Part shown: in pieces, positions 53,101-64,000 of the stretch | How positions within the stretch are numbered: the first letter of the stretch is position 1 | Layout: each line of letters begins with the position of its first letter | NCBI RefSeq assembly: GCF_039555335.1 | Contig: NC_092642.1 | Span: 18,133,208-18,197,207, forward strand | Source of the DNA: Amphiura filiformis | Taxonomy: Eukaryota; Echinodermata; Ophiuroidea; Amphilepidida; Amphiuridae | Length of the DNA: 64,000 nucleotides | Reading direction: 5' to 3' | Position numbers and translations under genes: made by a program | The notes under the pieces: model-generated | What the model was told of the DNA's origin: nothing | Seen by the model: the letters and a program-made list of their open reading frames with translations, nothing else | Databases searched by the model: none

Positions 53101-56100
53101 TACAAAAACAAATGCCAATTGATTAATACTTTTAAGTTATGGCCCTGAACATGCCGTGTACACTTTTCATTGGATTCGACCAGTATACATAACGCCATGA
53201 ACATGAACACAGTCATCTCTCGTCTACTGAAGATAGCAACATCAATATTATAGTATATATGGCGCTATGTGTTGTGATATCTGAGTTAGCACATTAGTGG
53301 AACCAAAGTGTTTGGACTTCTTTACATCTCCGATGATAAAACTAGAATTTGTTCCATTTCTATTATGCCCCTGATTCCCACGATACGCCAAAAATGCACC
53401 GAATCAATCGCAACTTGCCTCAAACCCAGGGATTCAAATTACTGCTGTCGGCAAATTGCACCAAAATGGTGCATTAAGTAACAGCATAATGATATTTTTA
53501 AAATGCAACCTTAAAACAATATGACAATTGGCTTTTCTAGTTTTGTCACTTTGACATGTAAGGATGCGTTTATTAGGCATACATTATAATGGGATAAGAT
53601 TTAGTCGCCTTACCTTTCTTCCAACTTCGTTGTTATGGAGATTGGCGGCAGCTCTTGCATCATCACCAGTTTCTAATTCGTCTATGAAATTCTTGGAAAG
53701 TCTCTCGCCGAAATTGACATTATCACTACAACCACCCCATTGCCAGTCGTCACTACCTGAGTGAGGGAAAAACAAACAAAATATTAGTTTAAATAACATT
53801 AAATGGACAAAAAGTTGCTGGAATTTGTCACTTTTGAACGAATCCATGCCTCTGAAGAATGAAGGCCTAATGGCTTTTACGAAACAGATCTGTAAAGCCA
53901 TGTTGTACAAGTCCAAAATGTTATGCATTTCTAATCTGTTTCAAGAACCATCATCCAAAATAACTTTAATTAAAGTAAAGAGTCACATGGCAGAATTGCA
54001 AAGCTAGAAACCGACATATTGATATCAATAATGTTCTTACCCATTTGTCCGATTTTGCTGTTGTCACATCCGCATTTGGTGAAGTCGCCCAGACTACAAT
54101 TCTTGGTCAATGTAAACATAATTCCGGCAGTGCTGATGGCATGGACGAAAGACATCTCACGAGTCGCTGTATAGATGGAGAAACAAAAATCACAAAACTA
54201 TAATATATTAACATGATAAATTGGAATAGGAACAAACTAAACTTAACATTTGCCCTTGTGCAAAAGATAATTTTGTGTTAACTCTACATTTCAAAATTTC
54301 AAAAAAAGAGTGAAAATACTTTTTTTTTCTTGTGGACGAAATGTTACCCCATACAAAGGATTTATGACTAATGAAGATTTTAACAGAAAATTAATGTAAA
54401 AAGGAATATAATCTGTGCTTTTAGGAATTTATGATTTCACTACTACTATGACAATTGAACATTTTTTTCATTATGTATTTTATTAGGTAAAATCAACTTA
54501 CGATTCAATTCGGTGAATAACGACAGCGAGTTGTCGGGACAATTCCATCGATCCCACTTGAATTGATGTTTACACTCCGACATGGCGTTGCCTGCTCCAG
54601 CTGCTATGCTGTCAGAGTAAGACAAATAGGTCTGTGGAAGAGATGACAAAAAGTGATTAGAATTATGTTATTATTGTCAGGTTCAAGTTTAGGCCATTAG
54701 GATGAATTATTTTTTAATCTTAACTTTTAAAAATATAAAATGATATTATTGCATTATTTTTAAATTTGCTGAATAGAGAAGGGTATGAAAAGTACAAAAT
54801 TCATACAAACGTAAAAATTCAAAATCAAATCAACTTTTTTTCTTCTAAAATGATAATATGCAATCATTGTGAAAGTTCCCAATACATTTGGACGCGAAAA
54901 ACATTGGGAATTTGCAAAGAAACAACATCATAAACTTCACCTCTATCACTCGAAACATCTCGCACTAGTATATTACTAGGACAGCGAGTGCGGCCTCAGA
55001 GTTAGTCTCCTACGCGGCCAGTTTGGTTACGCTCCCTCCACATGTGGAGGGAGCGTAACCAAGCTGGTTTTGTACGAGACTACGGTTTGCGATCGTGGCC
55101 GACATAAAGTCATAATCTAAAATTATGACTTGATGTCGGACCAACAGAAAATCGTCCCGTTTTACTACAAATAGGACGAATTTGACAGTTTGCTCATAGA
55201 TTTAAGTTAGAACATGTGTAAGTATTACAAATATGCCAAAAATCGGTTTTGAAAAAATAAAGGTAAATTCTGAAAAAGATCGTACATTATGACTTTAATC
55301 AAGCATTAAAAAGGGATCCGAAAGAAATATAAATAATCCTAAGAAGCAAGTATGCGATCAGGTTTATTTATTTATTTAGTTTATTAATAAAGCAATAGGC
55401 TTAGGCCATAAAAGAATTTCCTGATCCAATAAGCAAAAGCAGCAAGACTAGATCGATTGATCAATGCCAATAAAGTAAGCAATCGATATCGATGAGTCAG
55501 TCCTTTCATGAACAGACCCACCAGGATGCTAATTAGATAATGACGTCAAATTCATTACCAAGTTACCGCCATGAAAATTAACAACCCCATATCGACCTAA
55601 AAACTTGGCAATTGTCATTCTAAGCCTTTTCCAAGTATTAAGTCAACCAGCACCGTATATGGTATGCAAAAGTGAAGTCATGATGACATCGTATGTTTCC
55701 TTTTATATCACAAGATTCAGAATTTGTGATTTCCCCATTTGTAACTTTTTATTACGATGAAACAGACTTCTTCAATGAATCCTTCAAATCCAAGTTACAT
55801 TCTAACAAAAAAAACCAGTCGATTTACTTCAGCTTTAAAAATACTCTCGGGAAAAACAGACAAAAATTGTAACAGACAACAACAATTCTTACCTTTGAAC
55901 CAGCTAACAGTAGATTAGTTGCTTGTGACCTGTCAAATAATTCAAAAAGAAAACAATCTTTTTAGACTAAGTAATCATCAACATAAACAATGTTACATTT
56001 GACTGAAGATTGCCTAATAACAATTTTTATATTCAGAAATTTCCCCACTTACAAGTGTACGGTTTTTAACAAATAAAATCAGTATACGTGTATTAATAAG

Positions 56101-56355
56101 TTATAATAACTATTAAGAAAATATGTTTTTAGACGCAAGTGAGATGCATTCCTTACTTGACAATATTGAAAACCTACTTGAAGAACTACTAGATGTATAA
56201 TAAAACTTTACCAAATTACAATTATTTAACTCCAAGAAAACTGTAAAATAAAGAATTTTTTGCATATACTTAACTTACCAGCCATTAATGAAGCAATGTA
56301 CCTGCATCGAAGATAGCAAACAACAAGACAAAACCGCAGCAACTTGACGAAACAT
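50121..56355 (-). CDS. wnt8: Wnt8 family secreted signalling protein, tandem gene 2 (six coding exons)
   Basis: Exons in transcript order are 56355-56279, 55929-55893, 54631-54502, 54166-54041, 53756-53614 and 50654-50121, giving 348 residues. Exons 1-5 have exactly the lengths and phases of gene 1; exon 6 is 6 bp longer. The signal peptide, the WNCP block, the lipid-acceptor serine in CHGVSGSC (Ser187) and the C-terminal cysteines are all intact. It looks closer to gene 3 than to gene 1 (both have [22 protein letters not shown] and CNCQFQWCC). Intron 5 is about 2.96 kb, against 0.4-0.5 kb in genes 1 and 3, because it holds a 2.4-kb transposon. A near-identical second copy of exon 6 lies about 9.2 kb further downstream as part of a large duplication. 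Expression and regulation are not visible directly, but the 5' leader and 3' UTR end are conserved with the paralogues. Confidence 0.93.
50764..53182. mobile_element. 2.4-kb non-autonomous transposon in Wnt8 gene 2 intron 5
   Basis: The inverted ends are TGGTCGAATCCAACCAAAAG and, reversed from the right, TGGTCGAATCCAATGAAAAG, followed by GTGT(C/A)CACGG. Genes 1 and 3 lack this sequence: their intron 5 joins the flanking conserved blocks within 0.4-0.5 kb. Inside, a GTATTCGTAGGTAA motif occurs about ten times in both orientations. No transposase frame is seen, and the target duplication is not clear. Confidence 0.75.
55003..55082. repeat. Inverted repeat with a perfect 40-bp palindrome, in Wnt8 gene 2 intron 2
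   Basis: 55023-55062 is perfectly self-complementary (half: TTGGTTACGCTCCCTCCACA). The arms continue imperfectly to TAGTCTC...GAGACTA. It is probably a small transposon remnant. Confidence 0.9.
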
Positions 56356-56468
56356 GATGAAGAATATTCCGCAGAGTAATAATGTAATTCAAAATATTGA
56401 GTATATTCCAATTTCCAATATGAACGTATTATTTCAACAAATATTAAAGAAATAACACTAAGCGAGAT

Positions 56469-56662
56469 AAGATGTTGTTCTGACGGTAGCTAAAGCAATT
56501 GTGACGTTGAAAAGAACTTGCAGTTGAATTCCATAGGAGGATCGACCCATATATGTATTGAAATAACTTCCTTTGCGTGTGCCTAAAAGACAATCGACAT
56601 CAAACGTCGGCTGCCGCGCCCAAAGTTCGCCGCGCCATTTCCTCTCTAGTTCATTGAGACGG
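56469..56662 (-). promoter_or_regulatory. 5' leader/promoter block of Wnt8 gene 2 conserved with gene 1
   Basis: This is the collinear counterpart of 29394-29553. The shared motifs are separated by small indels, including a GC-rich insertion near 56612-56640. It lies 115-310 bp before the ATG. Confidence 0.6.
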
Positions 56663-56859
56663 AAAAGAAAGAAAAGAAAGAAACGATCGAAACGCGCCTG
56701 CGCATTTCCTTGTGTAAAGTACAAGTAGTAGGCCTACATTGAATATTTCATCTAATCGAATTTGTGGGAAATATGAAATAATTGACGCGGGTTTGCAATA
56801 TAATTGAGAGCTTAAAACCGAACTTTATATGTAGAACAATTTATGTTTTAAATTTAAAT

Positions 56860-57087
56860 ATTTAATTCGTTCTGGAAAATGAATATAATCTCTGTTGTTT
56901 TTATTTCTTTTTTGAACATGGGATAATAATATATATTATATTATTATTACTATCAATAATTAATCAATCAAGTTTGATTGATGATAGTAATACTAATAAT
57001 GATACAATATTATTATTATTATTATTATTATTATCCCATGAAAGAAATATAACAGAGATTGTATTCATTTTCCAGAACGAATTAAAT
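56860..57087. mobile_element. Palindromic MITE, about 228 bp, ATTTAATTCGTTCTGG ends
   Basis: The arms are inverted over about 70 bp (ATTTAATTCGTTCTGG at the left, CCAGAACGAATTAAAT at the right) around an ATT-rich loop with an (ATT)n run. It lies 0.5 kb upstream of Wnt8 gene 2. Confidence 0.88.
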
Positions 57088-57300
57088 GTTAAAACTTAAT
57101 AATTATTACTTATCTGCAAAAAACAGCAGATCAACACTTAATAAACACTTGTTTATAAATTAACACCGTATAGCCTACGTTCACTGTACAAGTAAGTGTT
57201 TAATCAGTATATTAAGTGTTGCTCTGCTGTTTTGCAATGCAGGCCTACTTATATATATCACGTTTTTACAATGCTATGCATGTTATTTCTGTATGCATTC

Positions 57301-57770
57301 ATTTTAAACATGTTGCCATGGCAACAGAAGATAGCTAAAATATATGTTTCACTTTATTCTACTGTTTATGGTTAGCTTTTATCAACCTTGACATATCTGC
57401 AAAGTTTCAGGTTCGAATTCATAAAAATAACCGGGTCAGACTCATTTTTTACCAAATCTGTGGATTTTAAACACGTTACCATGGCAACAGAAGATCGCGA
57501 GAACATTATGCTTCACTTTATTTTACTATATATGGTTAGTATTTATCAACCTTGACACACCTGCAAAGTTTCAGGTTCGAGTTCCTAAAAATAACGGAGT
57601 TAGACTCATTTTTTACCAAATCTGTGGATTTTAAACACGTTACCATGGCAACAGAAGATAGTGAAAATATAAAATTCGCTTTATTTTACTATATATGGTA
57701 AGTTTTTATCAACCTTGACATATCTGCGAAGTTTCAGATCCAAGTTTAAAAAAATAACGGAATTAGACTA
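57301..57770. repeat. Tandem repeat of about 163 bp, three copies
   Basis: CCATGGCAACAGAAGAT recurs at 57315, 57478 and 57642. Each copy is followed by TTTATCAACCTTGACA and CAAAGTTTCAGGTTCGA-type sequence, and the third copy decays. It lies about 1 kb upstream of Wnt8 gene 2. Confidence 0.9.
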
Positions 57771-60084
57771 ATTTAAACCCTTTTTTTCCTTCATTTTCAT
57801 CAAAATCACAAAAATCATTGTTTTTTGACATTTTAGCCAAGATTTTGGTCACGCGACTTGTAAATGAGAATTGGTATGCCCAAATATGGAATCATTATTG
57901 TGTTAGCTTTCCAAATATGGGTACATATATATGAGTTTCGAGGTCGTTTTTTAAAGTTACGACCATTTATATGCAAATTGGCAGGATTTTCCCATAGACT
58001 TACTGTATAAGTTAACTTTAGACACAATTTAGACACAAAATGGCGCCCATGTCTCAAATTTGAATACCCCGCCATGTCGCAACTCTCCATATATAGGGAC
58101 TCTAATATCCACATAGCAACAGCATCTTTGCGCCTTGTGTTGCACCTTGTTGTGCATCATAATGCAAGAACCTTGAATGCATGTTTATTATGTTTATTAT
58201 TCTTGTTATAATTTCGAAATATAATGCTAATAAAATTGCACTGAATTGAATTGAGGGCAAATTGCCTTTTCCAGTTCCTGGCTGGACGCTATCATTGACA
58301 TCGTCGAGTTCAAAAATTCCGCCTTCAACTTTCGGCATACCGGATTAGGACACCGCGTAAGATGTGGTATTGTGGAGGTGGAAAAAAATCCCTATGTAAA
58401 TCAAATCTTTCTTTCTTTCTTTCTTATGAAACCACCTTTACTTTTCTCGTTTAATTTCTTTTGATGACAAATTAAAGCATGTGATTTGAATAAAGAGTAG
58501 ATTCCCATGTTAGTTTTCACTGATCACGTTGTAAGAGGAAAAAAAGAAACTTTTCCTGTCAATTCTACCCTTCAATATATAATAATCATCTCAATTTTAG
58601 AAGAAAAGAAAGAAAAAATCCAAATAAGCAAAGCTAAATCTAATAATTAAAGAAATATTGTATATATTTTTTTAATTTGAGAAAGATCTTAATCATCTAA
58701 AAAATGGATGCTTTTACAGTATTGATTCCTTCGAGTTCAAACATCCCGCCTTCAACTTTTGGCATAATAGGATTTAGGACACCGCGTAAGATGTGCCGTT
58801 GGTGATTGACAAGCAAGTTGCAGAAATTCAGAAAAATAAATGAATCATGACCAAGTATCTGTCATTCATTTACAAATCGTACTTGTTATTGGCTTTTATA
58901 TAAATAATATTCATTGTAATGAATATTCATCAGTATGCTTGGTAGGCGTATTTGAGCTTTTTTGTCGCAATAATATTAATGACTTGTTTATGAAGCTAAA
59001 GTCATCGCCTCAATAATATTAATTAGTGTTGATTATTTTTGTGCAATTTGACTTTTTGTAAGTAAGGGATCTAAAGAAGCATATCTTTTACAAGAAAATA
59101 ATATACCTGTTAGGCTAAAAATACCAAGTTTGTTTCCTATTATATAGGTAGCCTGCAAATCAGAGGATGATTTAAGGAAGCCCCATAATGCACTGCAAAC
59201 GTGTAATCACTAGAGTTTCAACTGCCACTTTACTTTTCAAATCCCATTGAATTCTGTGCAAAAGATGTTGTTTAAGAATTGTGCGTGTGTCATTATTACT
59301 TGGTCGATTTCAGAACAAAAGTGATGTATGCATAAAGGATAATTCACACCTTCTGTAGGTAACATAAAATGTGAAATCGACTAGCATTTTGAATGCGTTT
59401 TTATTGTAAATATATCAGTCCAAATTCAAATTAACCATGCCCGTTAATGCAATGTGCGAGCAGTGGTGTCATGTTCACTCACACAGCTGTGCTAACCGCA
59501 AGTCAACACAGTGGCGTGGTGGGAAGTGCTTTATCCTCTGCCTGCAAATCTTAATGCAAAATGCGTTATTTTAATTTTTAGAATCATGGTGTATGGTAAC
59601 ATATGCCTGAAATGATTGATATTCATTATGAGTAGATTTGATATAAAATTGATAGTTATTGGCGTAAATTGAGGATTCATTCATATTGTTATGAGAAATA
59701 AGCTTTTACAACAATTGTTACATTGTTTTGGAAGGACGATAATTAACGCACACGATTATTTTTGTTCTTGATATCGTATATTGATCTTAACGTTTGTTAT
59801 TTTGTTCCCATTTTAAGATTTGGGCTGCAAAAAGGAAGAAGAAGGGTGACACAAATATTATCAAAGAAAGAAAGGGCGGGAAATTGTTTAAAAATATTTA
59901 AAGGCCGTGAAACAGGTTTTAGGTTGCTAGCGCTATACTCGAGACATGGAATGTCATTTATAAGTGCCACCCCTCAAACTATCGGGGGATTTACCCCCTC
60001 CCCCATATATCCTGAAATCAACACATATGAAAACAATGATGCAAAAAGAAAGCGAGACGGTAATCATTATGTAATATCTGCATT
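57771..60084. other. Intergenic region between Wnt8 genes 3 and 2; no gene seen
   Basis: 58125-58180 (CCTTGTGTTGCACCTTGTTG) matches the 3' UTR of gene 2 near 49985-50030, a stray duplicate of paralogue sequence. A direct repeat of about 75 bp lies at 58300-58376 and 58728-58804. The rest is AT-rich without coding signal. Confidence 0.55.
58300..58804. repeat. Pair of direct repeats of about 75 bp
   Basis: CCGCCTTCAACTTT and GGACACCGCGTAAGATGTG are shared by 58300-58376 and 58728-58804, with about 350 bp between them. The spacer is too short and non-coding to call an LTR element. Confidence 0.75.
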
Positions 60085-61195
60085 AATTTGTGTTTTATTT
60101 CGAAAAGCACATGTCATATAGCAACAAAACACATGGTTAAAGTCAATGTAAATTAAAGTATCTAAAATAGTTTTTGTTATAATATACATATTTACATGCT
60201 ATTTACAAAAGGTACAATTTTATGTTATAAGTCTACACGTTTACAACACTACGACAATCTCGTGCAGTCCATGTCAGTCCTAAAATATTTGTTATATTTA
60301 AAATATTTACATATTATTTACAAAATCTTAGTTACAACGTCAGTTCGCTTACACGTTTATAAATCCATTAGAGCTCGTTTATTCTAGAAGTAATGTTAAA
60401 ACCCTACACGTTTTAAAACGTTTTATATGAAAAAAACACTACAACAACATTTTTAAGTGTTCTAGCAAAATATTTTTAGCAAACATGTTTTCAAAATATT
60501 TGGTCAACATTTATAACATTATGTTAGAATGATTTGCACTAAATTTTCACAAATATTTTCTGAATGTTATCAAAACTTTTTGTATAACCCGATATTTGAA
60601 CGTTTTTTGTAAAACATTAGGTGCTTGCTGGGTACCTACACATTACAACATGTTGCAGTCGTCATATTTAGCTTGTGATTTTCAACTATTGATTTCTTTT
60701 GAAAGTTATTCAAACTTTTACCGTTTACTCCAAATTTTAACGTCTTTTGTAAAACTTAAACTTCATTATAATACAAATCTCATAATAATTTATTATGTGG
60801 TTCAAAACTAGTATACATTTATTGGCACATAATACCGGCTTATGTCTAAAAGAAGTATATTATACTCATTTTGAAATGGTGTACCTTTATCCCGAAATTT
60901 AAGTGATTTCTGTAAGATAGTTTGTATTTGATGGCTTACTACACATTTATACAACATAATTGCAGCCGTCATATTTGGCGGACATACCCTGTTTAACATT
61001 ATTCATTTAGCTTGTAGTTTTACAACATTTCAGTTCATCAAAGTTCATCGAGTATTAAATAAAATATCAAAGCTCACATAGCAGCAGTATAATGGCATCT
61101 TGCAAGAACTTTAAATGCTTGTTCTTGTCAGTCAAAGACATATCAAGTTCCGTGGCACAAAATTCACGAGTTGCACAAAACTGTCCAGTTCAAGT
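60085..61195 (-). other. Inferred 3' UTR of Wnt8 gene 3
   Basis: The minus-strand AATAAA is at 60099-60094 in the context GAAATAAAACAC, and the following block matches gene 2. A left-truncated AACGTTTT transposon (about 60405-60632, right end GCTTGCTGGG followed by TA) lies inside it. Confidence 0.6.
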
Positions 61196-64000
61196 TCATA
61201 AAATCTCGCAGGCATAAACGGTCTTCTCCGATTTACATGTATCACACCTCACGTTGCAGCACCATTGGAATTGACAATTACATCTAGACTCCACCACAAT
61301 CTTTGTCCTCGTTACTCTAAGTCCGCATTTAGTGCATAGTCTCTTGCAACTGTGATGCTCCCACGAGGCTAGTTCATCAACCGAAGCATCATCTTTAGGA
61401 CTGCGCAGGCACTCACGGCCTTCCGTACCACGTGTACCGATGGTAGAATTTGCGTCACAGTAATCAGGGGACTTCTCCAAATAGACCAAATTCGTCTTTT
61501 TCAAAAGAGTTGAATCCTCGCTGTTTTCTCCTTCTACAGTTCTCGAAGCAACCTTTCCATTGATGAGTTGACCACGAACATAATTTACACGGACGGCATC
61601 CAGATATTTCTTCTTGAGTATAGATCCGATGACGCGGAAGTCAGCGAGTTGGTCCCAGCACGTTTGGACGGAGCAGCTACCTGACACACCATGACACTTG
61701 CATCGTCGTTGCATATTCTTACGAACAACCTGTCAGGAAAAAACAAACAAAAAAAACACGTTAAACATTGACATTTAATTAACATTAAAGCGCGGATCAG
61801 GATCTCACTCAATAGATAATTCATTTGGGTACATAACATCCTCTCTCGTCTACCGAAGATAGCAACATCAATATTACATCACAATTTGCTTGTTGCGGTC
61901 CGCCGACATACATATACAATATTGTACATACATTCTAATGAATTTAAAAGTTGACCAAATATTGTATACAACAATATAGGCTACTTATAGTTAACAATTT
62001 TTGTCACATCGTAATGTTTTATTACAAACAAAGATATTAGTGTTTTGTCTTTACTGGTCAAATAAAATGGCAACACGTAGATACTAAATAAACACTAGTT
62101 CCAAAACATGTTAGTCGTCTTACCTTTCTTCCAACTTCGTTGTTATGGAGATTGGCGACAGCTCTTGCATCATCACCAGTTTCTAATTCGTCTATGAAAT
62201 TCTTGGAAAGTCTCTCGCCGAAATTGACATTATCACTACAACCACCCCACTGCCAGTCGTCACCACCTGAGTGAGGGAAAAACAAACAAAATAGAATTTA
62301 AAATAACGTTTAATGGACAAAAAGGCACTTTTGAACGAATCCATGCCTCTGAAGAATGAAGGCCTAATGGCTTTTACTAAACAGATCTGTAAAGCCATGT
62401 AGTACAAGTCCAAAATATTATGCATTTCTAATCTGTTTCAAGAACCATCATCCAAAATAGTCACATTTTACCAGTCGTTATGGCATATTGATATCAATAA
62501 TTTTCTTACCCATTTGTCCGACTTTGCTGTTGTCACATCCGCATTTGGTGAAGTCGCCCAGACTACAATTCTTGGTCAATGTAAACATAATTCCGGCAGT
62601 GTTGATGGCATGAATGAAAGACATCTCACGAGTCGCTGTATAGATGGGAAAAACAAAACAACAAATCATTAACATAATTAAGTGGAATAAACTTAACATT
62701 TGCCGTTCAGCAAAATAGAACATATACTCTTTGGTTAACTTCAAATATTCAAGTATCTGAGTGAAAAGCATCCTTGATAAAACGTTCCATCGTGGACGAA
62801 ATGCTACTTCATATTTACTCGTAACTAACTGAACTCAAAACGGTAAGTTTTGGGTCTTTATGTATTTATCACTCTTAAATTGCAGGTAAAATCAACTTAC
62901 GATTCAATTCGGTGAATAACGACAGCGAGTTGTCGGGACAATTCCATCGATCCCACTTGAATTGATGTTTACACTCCGACATGGCGTGGTTCGCTCCAGC
63001 TGCTATGCTGTCAGAGTAAGACAAATAGGTCTGTGGAAGAGATGACAAGTGATATGATTAGAGTTCAATGTTATTATCATCAGGTTAATACTGAAATTTG
63101 GCCTAATTAGTAAGGGTATGAAACATACAAAACTCGCATAAACGTCAAAACAGAAATACGCGAAAATTGTATCCAATTAAATAGACATTATTGCATTATT
63201 TCCGATTTTGGCGAATAGGGACAAACGTCAAAAAACAAGCACAATTTCAAAATTAAACTTATTTCGTTCCACACGTATTAAAAAGGGGTCAGATATAAAT
63301 AATAATCCTAACAAGGCAAGTATGTGAATATCAGTTCTTTCTGTTCATTTCTGGTTACTTATGTTTTGCAATGGTTTCCTGATCTAAACAAAATCCATTA
63401 ATACTACTAAGCTACTCTCCACTTGTAATAAACGTGTCAAATTAGTTTCTTTAGTAAATCATAAAAACAAGTTAAGTCACATTCTAATGAGAAAACAGTA
63501 GATCTACTCAGGAAAAAAATAACATTCAACTTGTAACATATATTTCAAATTCCAATTATGTCAGATGGTAAACGACAATTCTTACCTTTGAACCAGCTAG
63601 CAGTAGATTAGTTGCTTGTGACCTGTCAAATAACCAAAAAAGAAAACAATCTTAATAAGACTTATACTCAATACAGTGTTAATAAAGCTACACGATCCTT
63701 TGTAAGTATTTTTAAACAAATTCATCAGGTTTAGTAATTAACATAGTAAGTTTTCTTCAAACTATAGGTAGGCCTATTATTCCAAATTTACTTATCTAAT
63801 CCATTCATTTATTTTCGTGTGCTCAACAAAGTGTAATAGAAGAAATAATTACATGTTTTTAGACGCACGTGAGATGCATTCCTAACTTAGCAATACTGCA
63901 AAACTACTATATAGATATATAATAAAAATTTACCAAATTACATTTTAACTCCAACAAATGTATGACATTTTTTTTGCAAAATACTTACCAGCCATTAATG
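61196..64000 (-). CDS. wnt8: Wnt8 family protein, tandem gene 3, 5' end cut by the window edge
   Basis: Exons in transcript order are 64000-63989 (the last 12 bases of exon 1 only), 63622-63586, 63030-62901, 62635-62510, 62266-62124 and 61729-61196. Splice borders and phases equal those of genes 1 and 2. The signal peptide and start codon lie beyond the window. All visible Wnt motifs are intact: [38 protein letters not shown] with the lipid-acceptor serine, and the terminal CETL-like end, here CEIL. Introns are the shortest of the three copies (intron 3 is 265 bp, intron 4 is 243 bp, intron 5 is 394 bp), which may be closest to the ancestral state. No coding defect is seen, so it is likely a functional paralogue. 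Confidence 0.92.

Larger units (their letters stand above)
43952..53198. repeat. Large direct duplication, unit 2 (9,247 bp)
   Basis: This is the second unit, abutting unit 1 directly. It ends inside intron 5 of Wnt8 gene 2, and its exon 6 is intact. At the junction only about 2 bp (TG) are shared between the two break sequences, so no long homology is visible at the edge. Confidence 0.95.

Noticed and set aside
58300-58804. Solo or paired LTRs
   Set aside because: The repeats are about 75 bp with a short non-coding spacer, no TG..CA ends and no target duplication that I can see.
59762-60121. 119-codon plus-strand frame near Wnt8 gene 3
   Set aside because: It has low complexity and no domain, and its end overlaps the conserved antisense 3' UTR block of Wnt8 gene 3.

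Overview
The window is nuclear DNA from an animal. It is AT-rich, has spliced genes with GT-AG introns, is crowded with short DNA transposons and contains one 200-base assembly gap (6227-6426). A TRIM-NHL gene, invertebrate-style Wnt8 genes with six coding exons, and TTAGGG-like and Penelope-like repeats suggest a non-vertebrate deuterostome. An echinoderm (for example a brittle star) or a hemichordate is my best guess, but the sequence alone does not settle it.

Layout. 0-2.8 kb: short inverted-repeat transposons and a decayed Penelope-like retroelement. 4.0-6.1 kb (minus): a TRIM-NHL gene with a one-base frameshift inside its RING. 7.06-10.42 kb: a 34-bp minisatellite of roughly 75-80 units, invaded by a transposon. 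11.4-12.8 kb: more short transposons. 14.35-16.27 kb (plus): an unrecognised 638-codon, apparently single-exon, largely disordered protein. 16.4-21.6 kb: repeats and transposons, the last of them inside the inferred 3' UTR of the first Wnt8 gene.

From about 20 kb to the right edge the window is a tandem Wnt8 cluster on the minus strand. Wnt8 gene 1 is at 22.73-29.28 kb (346 residues), gene 2 at 50.12-56.36 kb (348 residues), and gene 3 starts at 61.20 kb and runs off the right edge inside its first exon. All three have the same exon lengths for exons 2-5 (37, 130, 126 and 143 bp) and the same intron phases, so they arose by tandem duplication. Wnt8 is a secreted lipid-modified ligand of the Frizzled/LRP (beta-catenin) pathway; in sea urchins and vertebrates it acts in early axial, endomesodermal and posterior patterning.

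Between genes 1 and 2 lies a large direct duplication: 33407-43951 is repeated nearly identically as 43952-53198. It carries the 3' part of Wnt8 gene 2 (the end of intron 5, exon 6, the 3' UTR and about 16 kb of repeats across both units). The outer copy is therefore an orphan last exon, and a 1,312-bp transposon with an 8-bp target duplication sits in its coding sequence. The duplication may be real and young, or it may be two haplotypes laid end to end by the assembler. Non-coding blocks shared by the paralogues (5' leader, parts of introns 4 and 5, 3' UTR end with poly(A) signal) are the best regulatory candidates. I found no rRNA, tRNA or CRISPR array.
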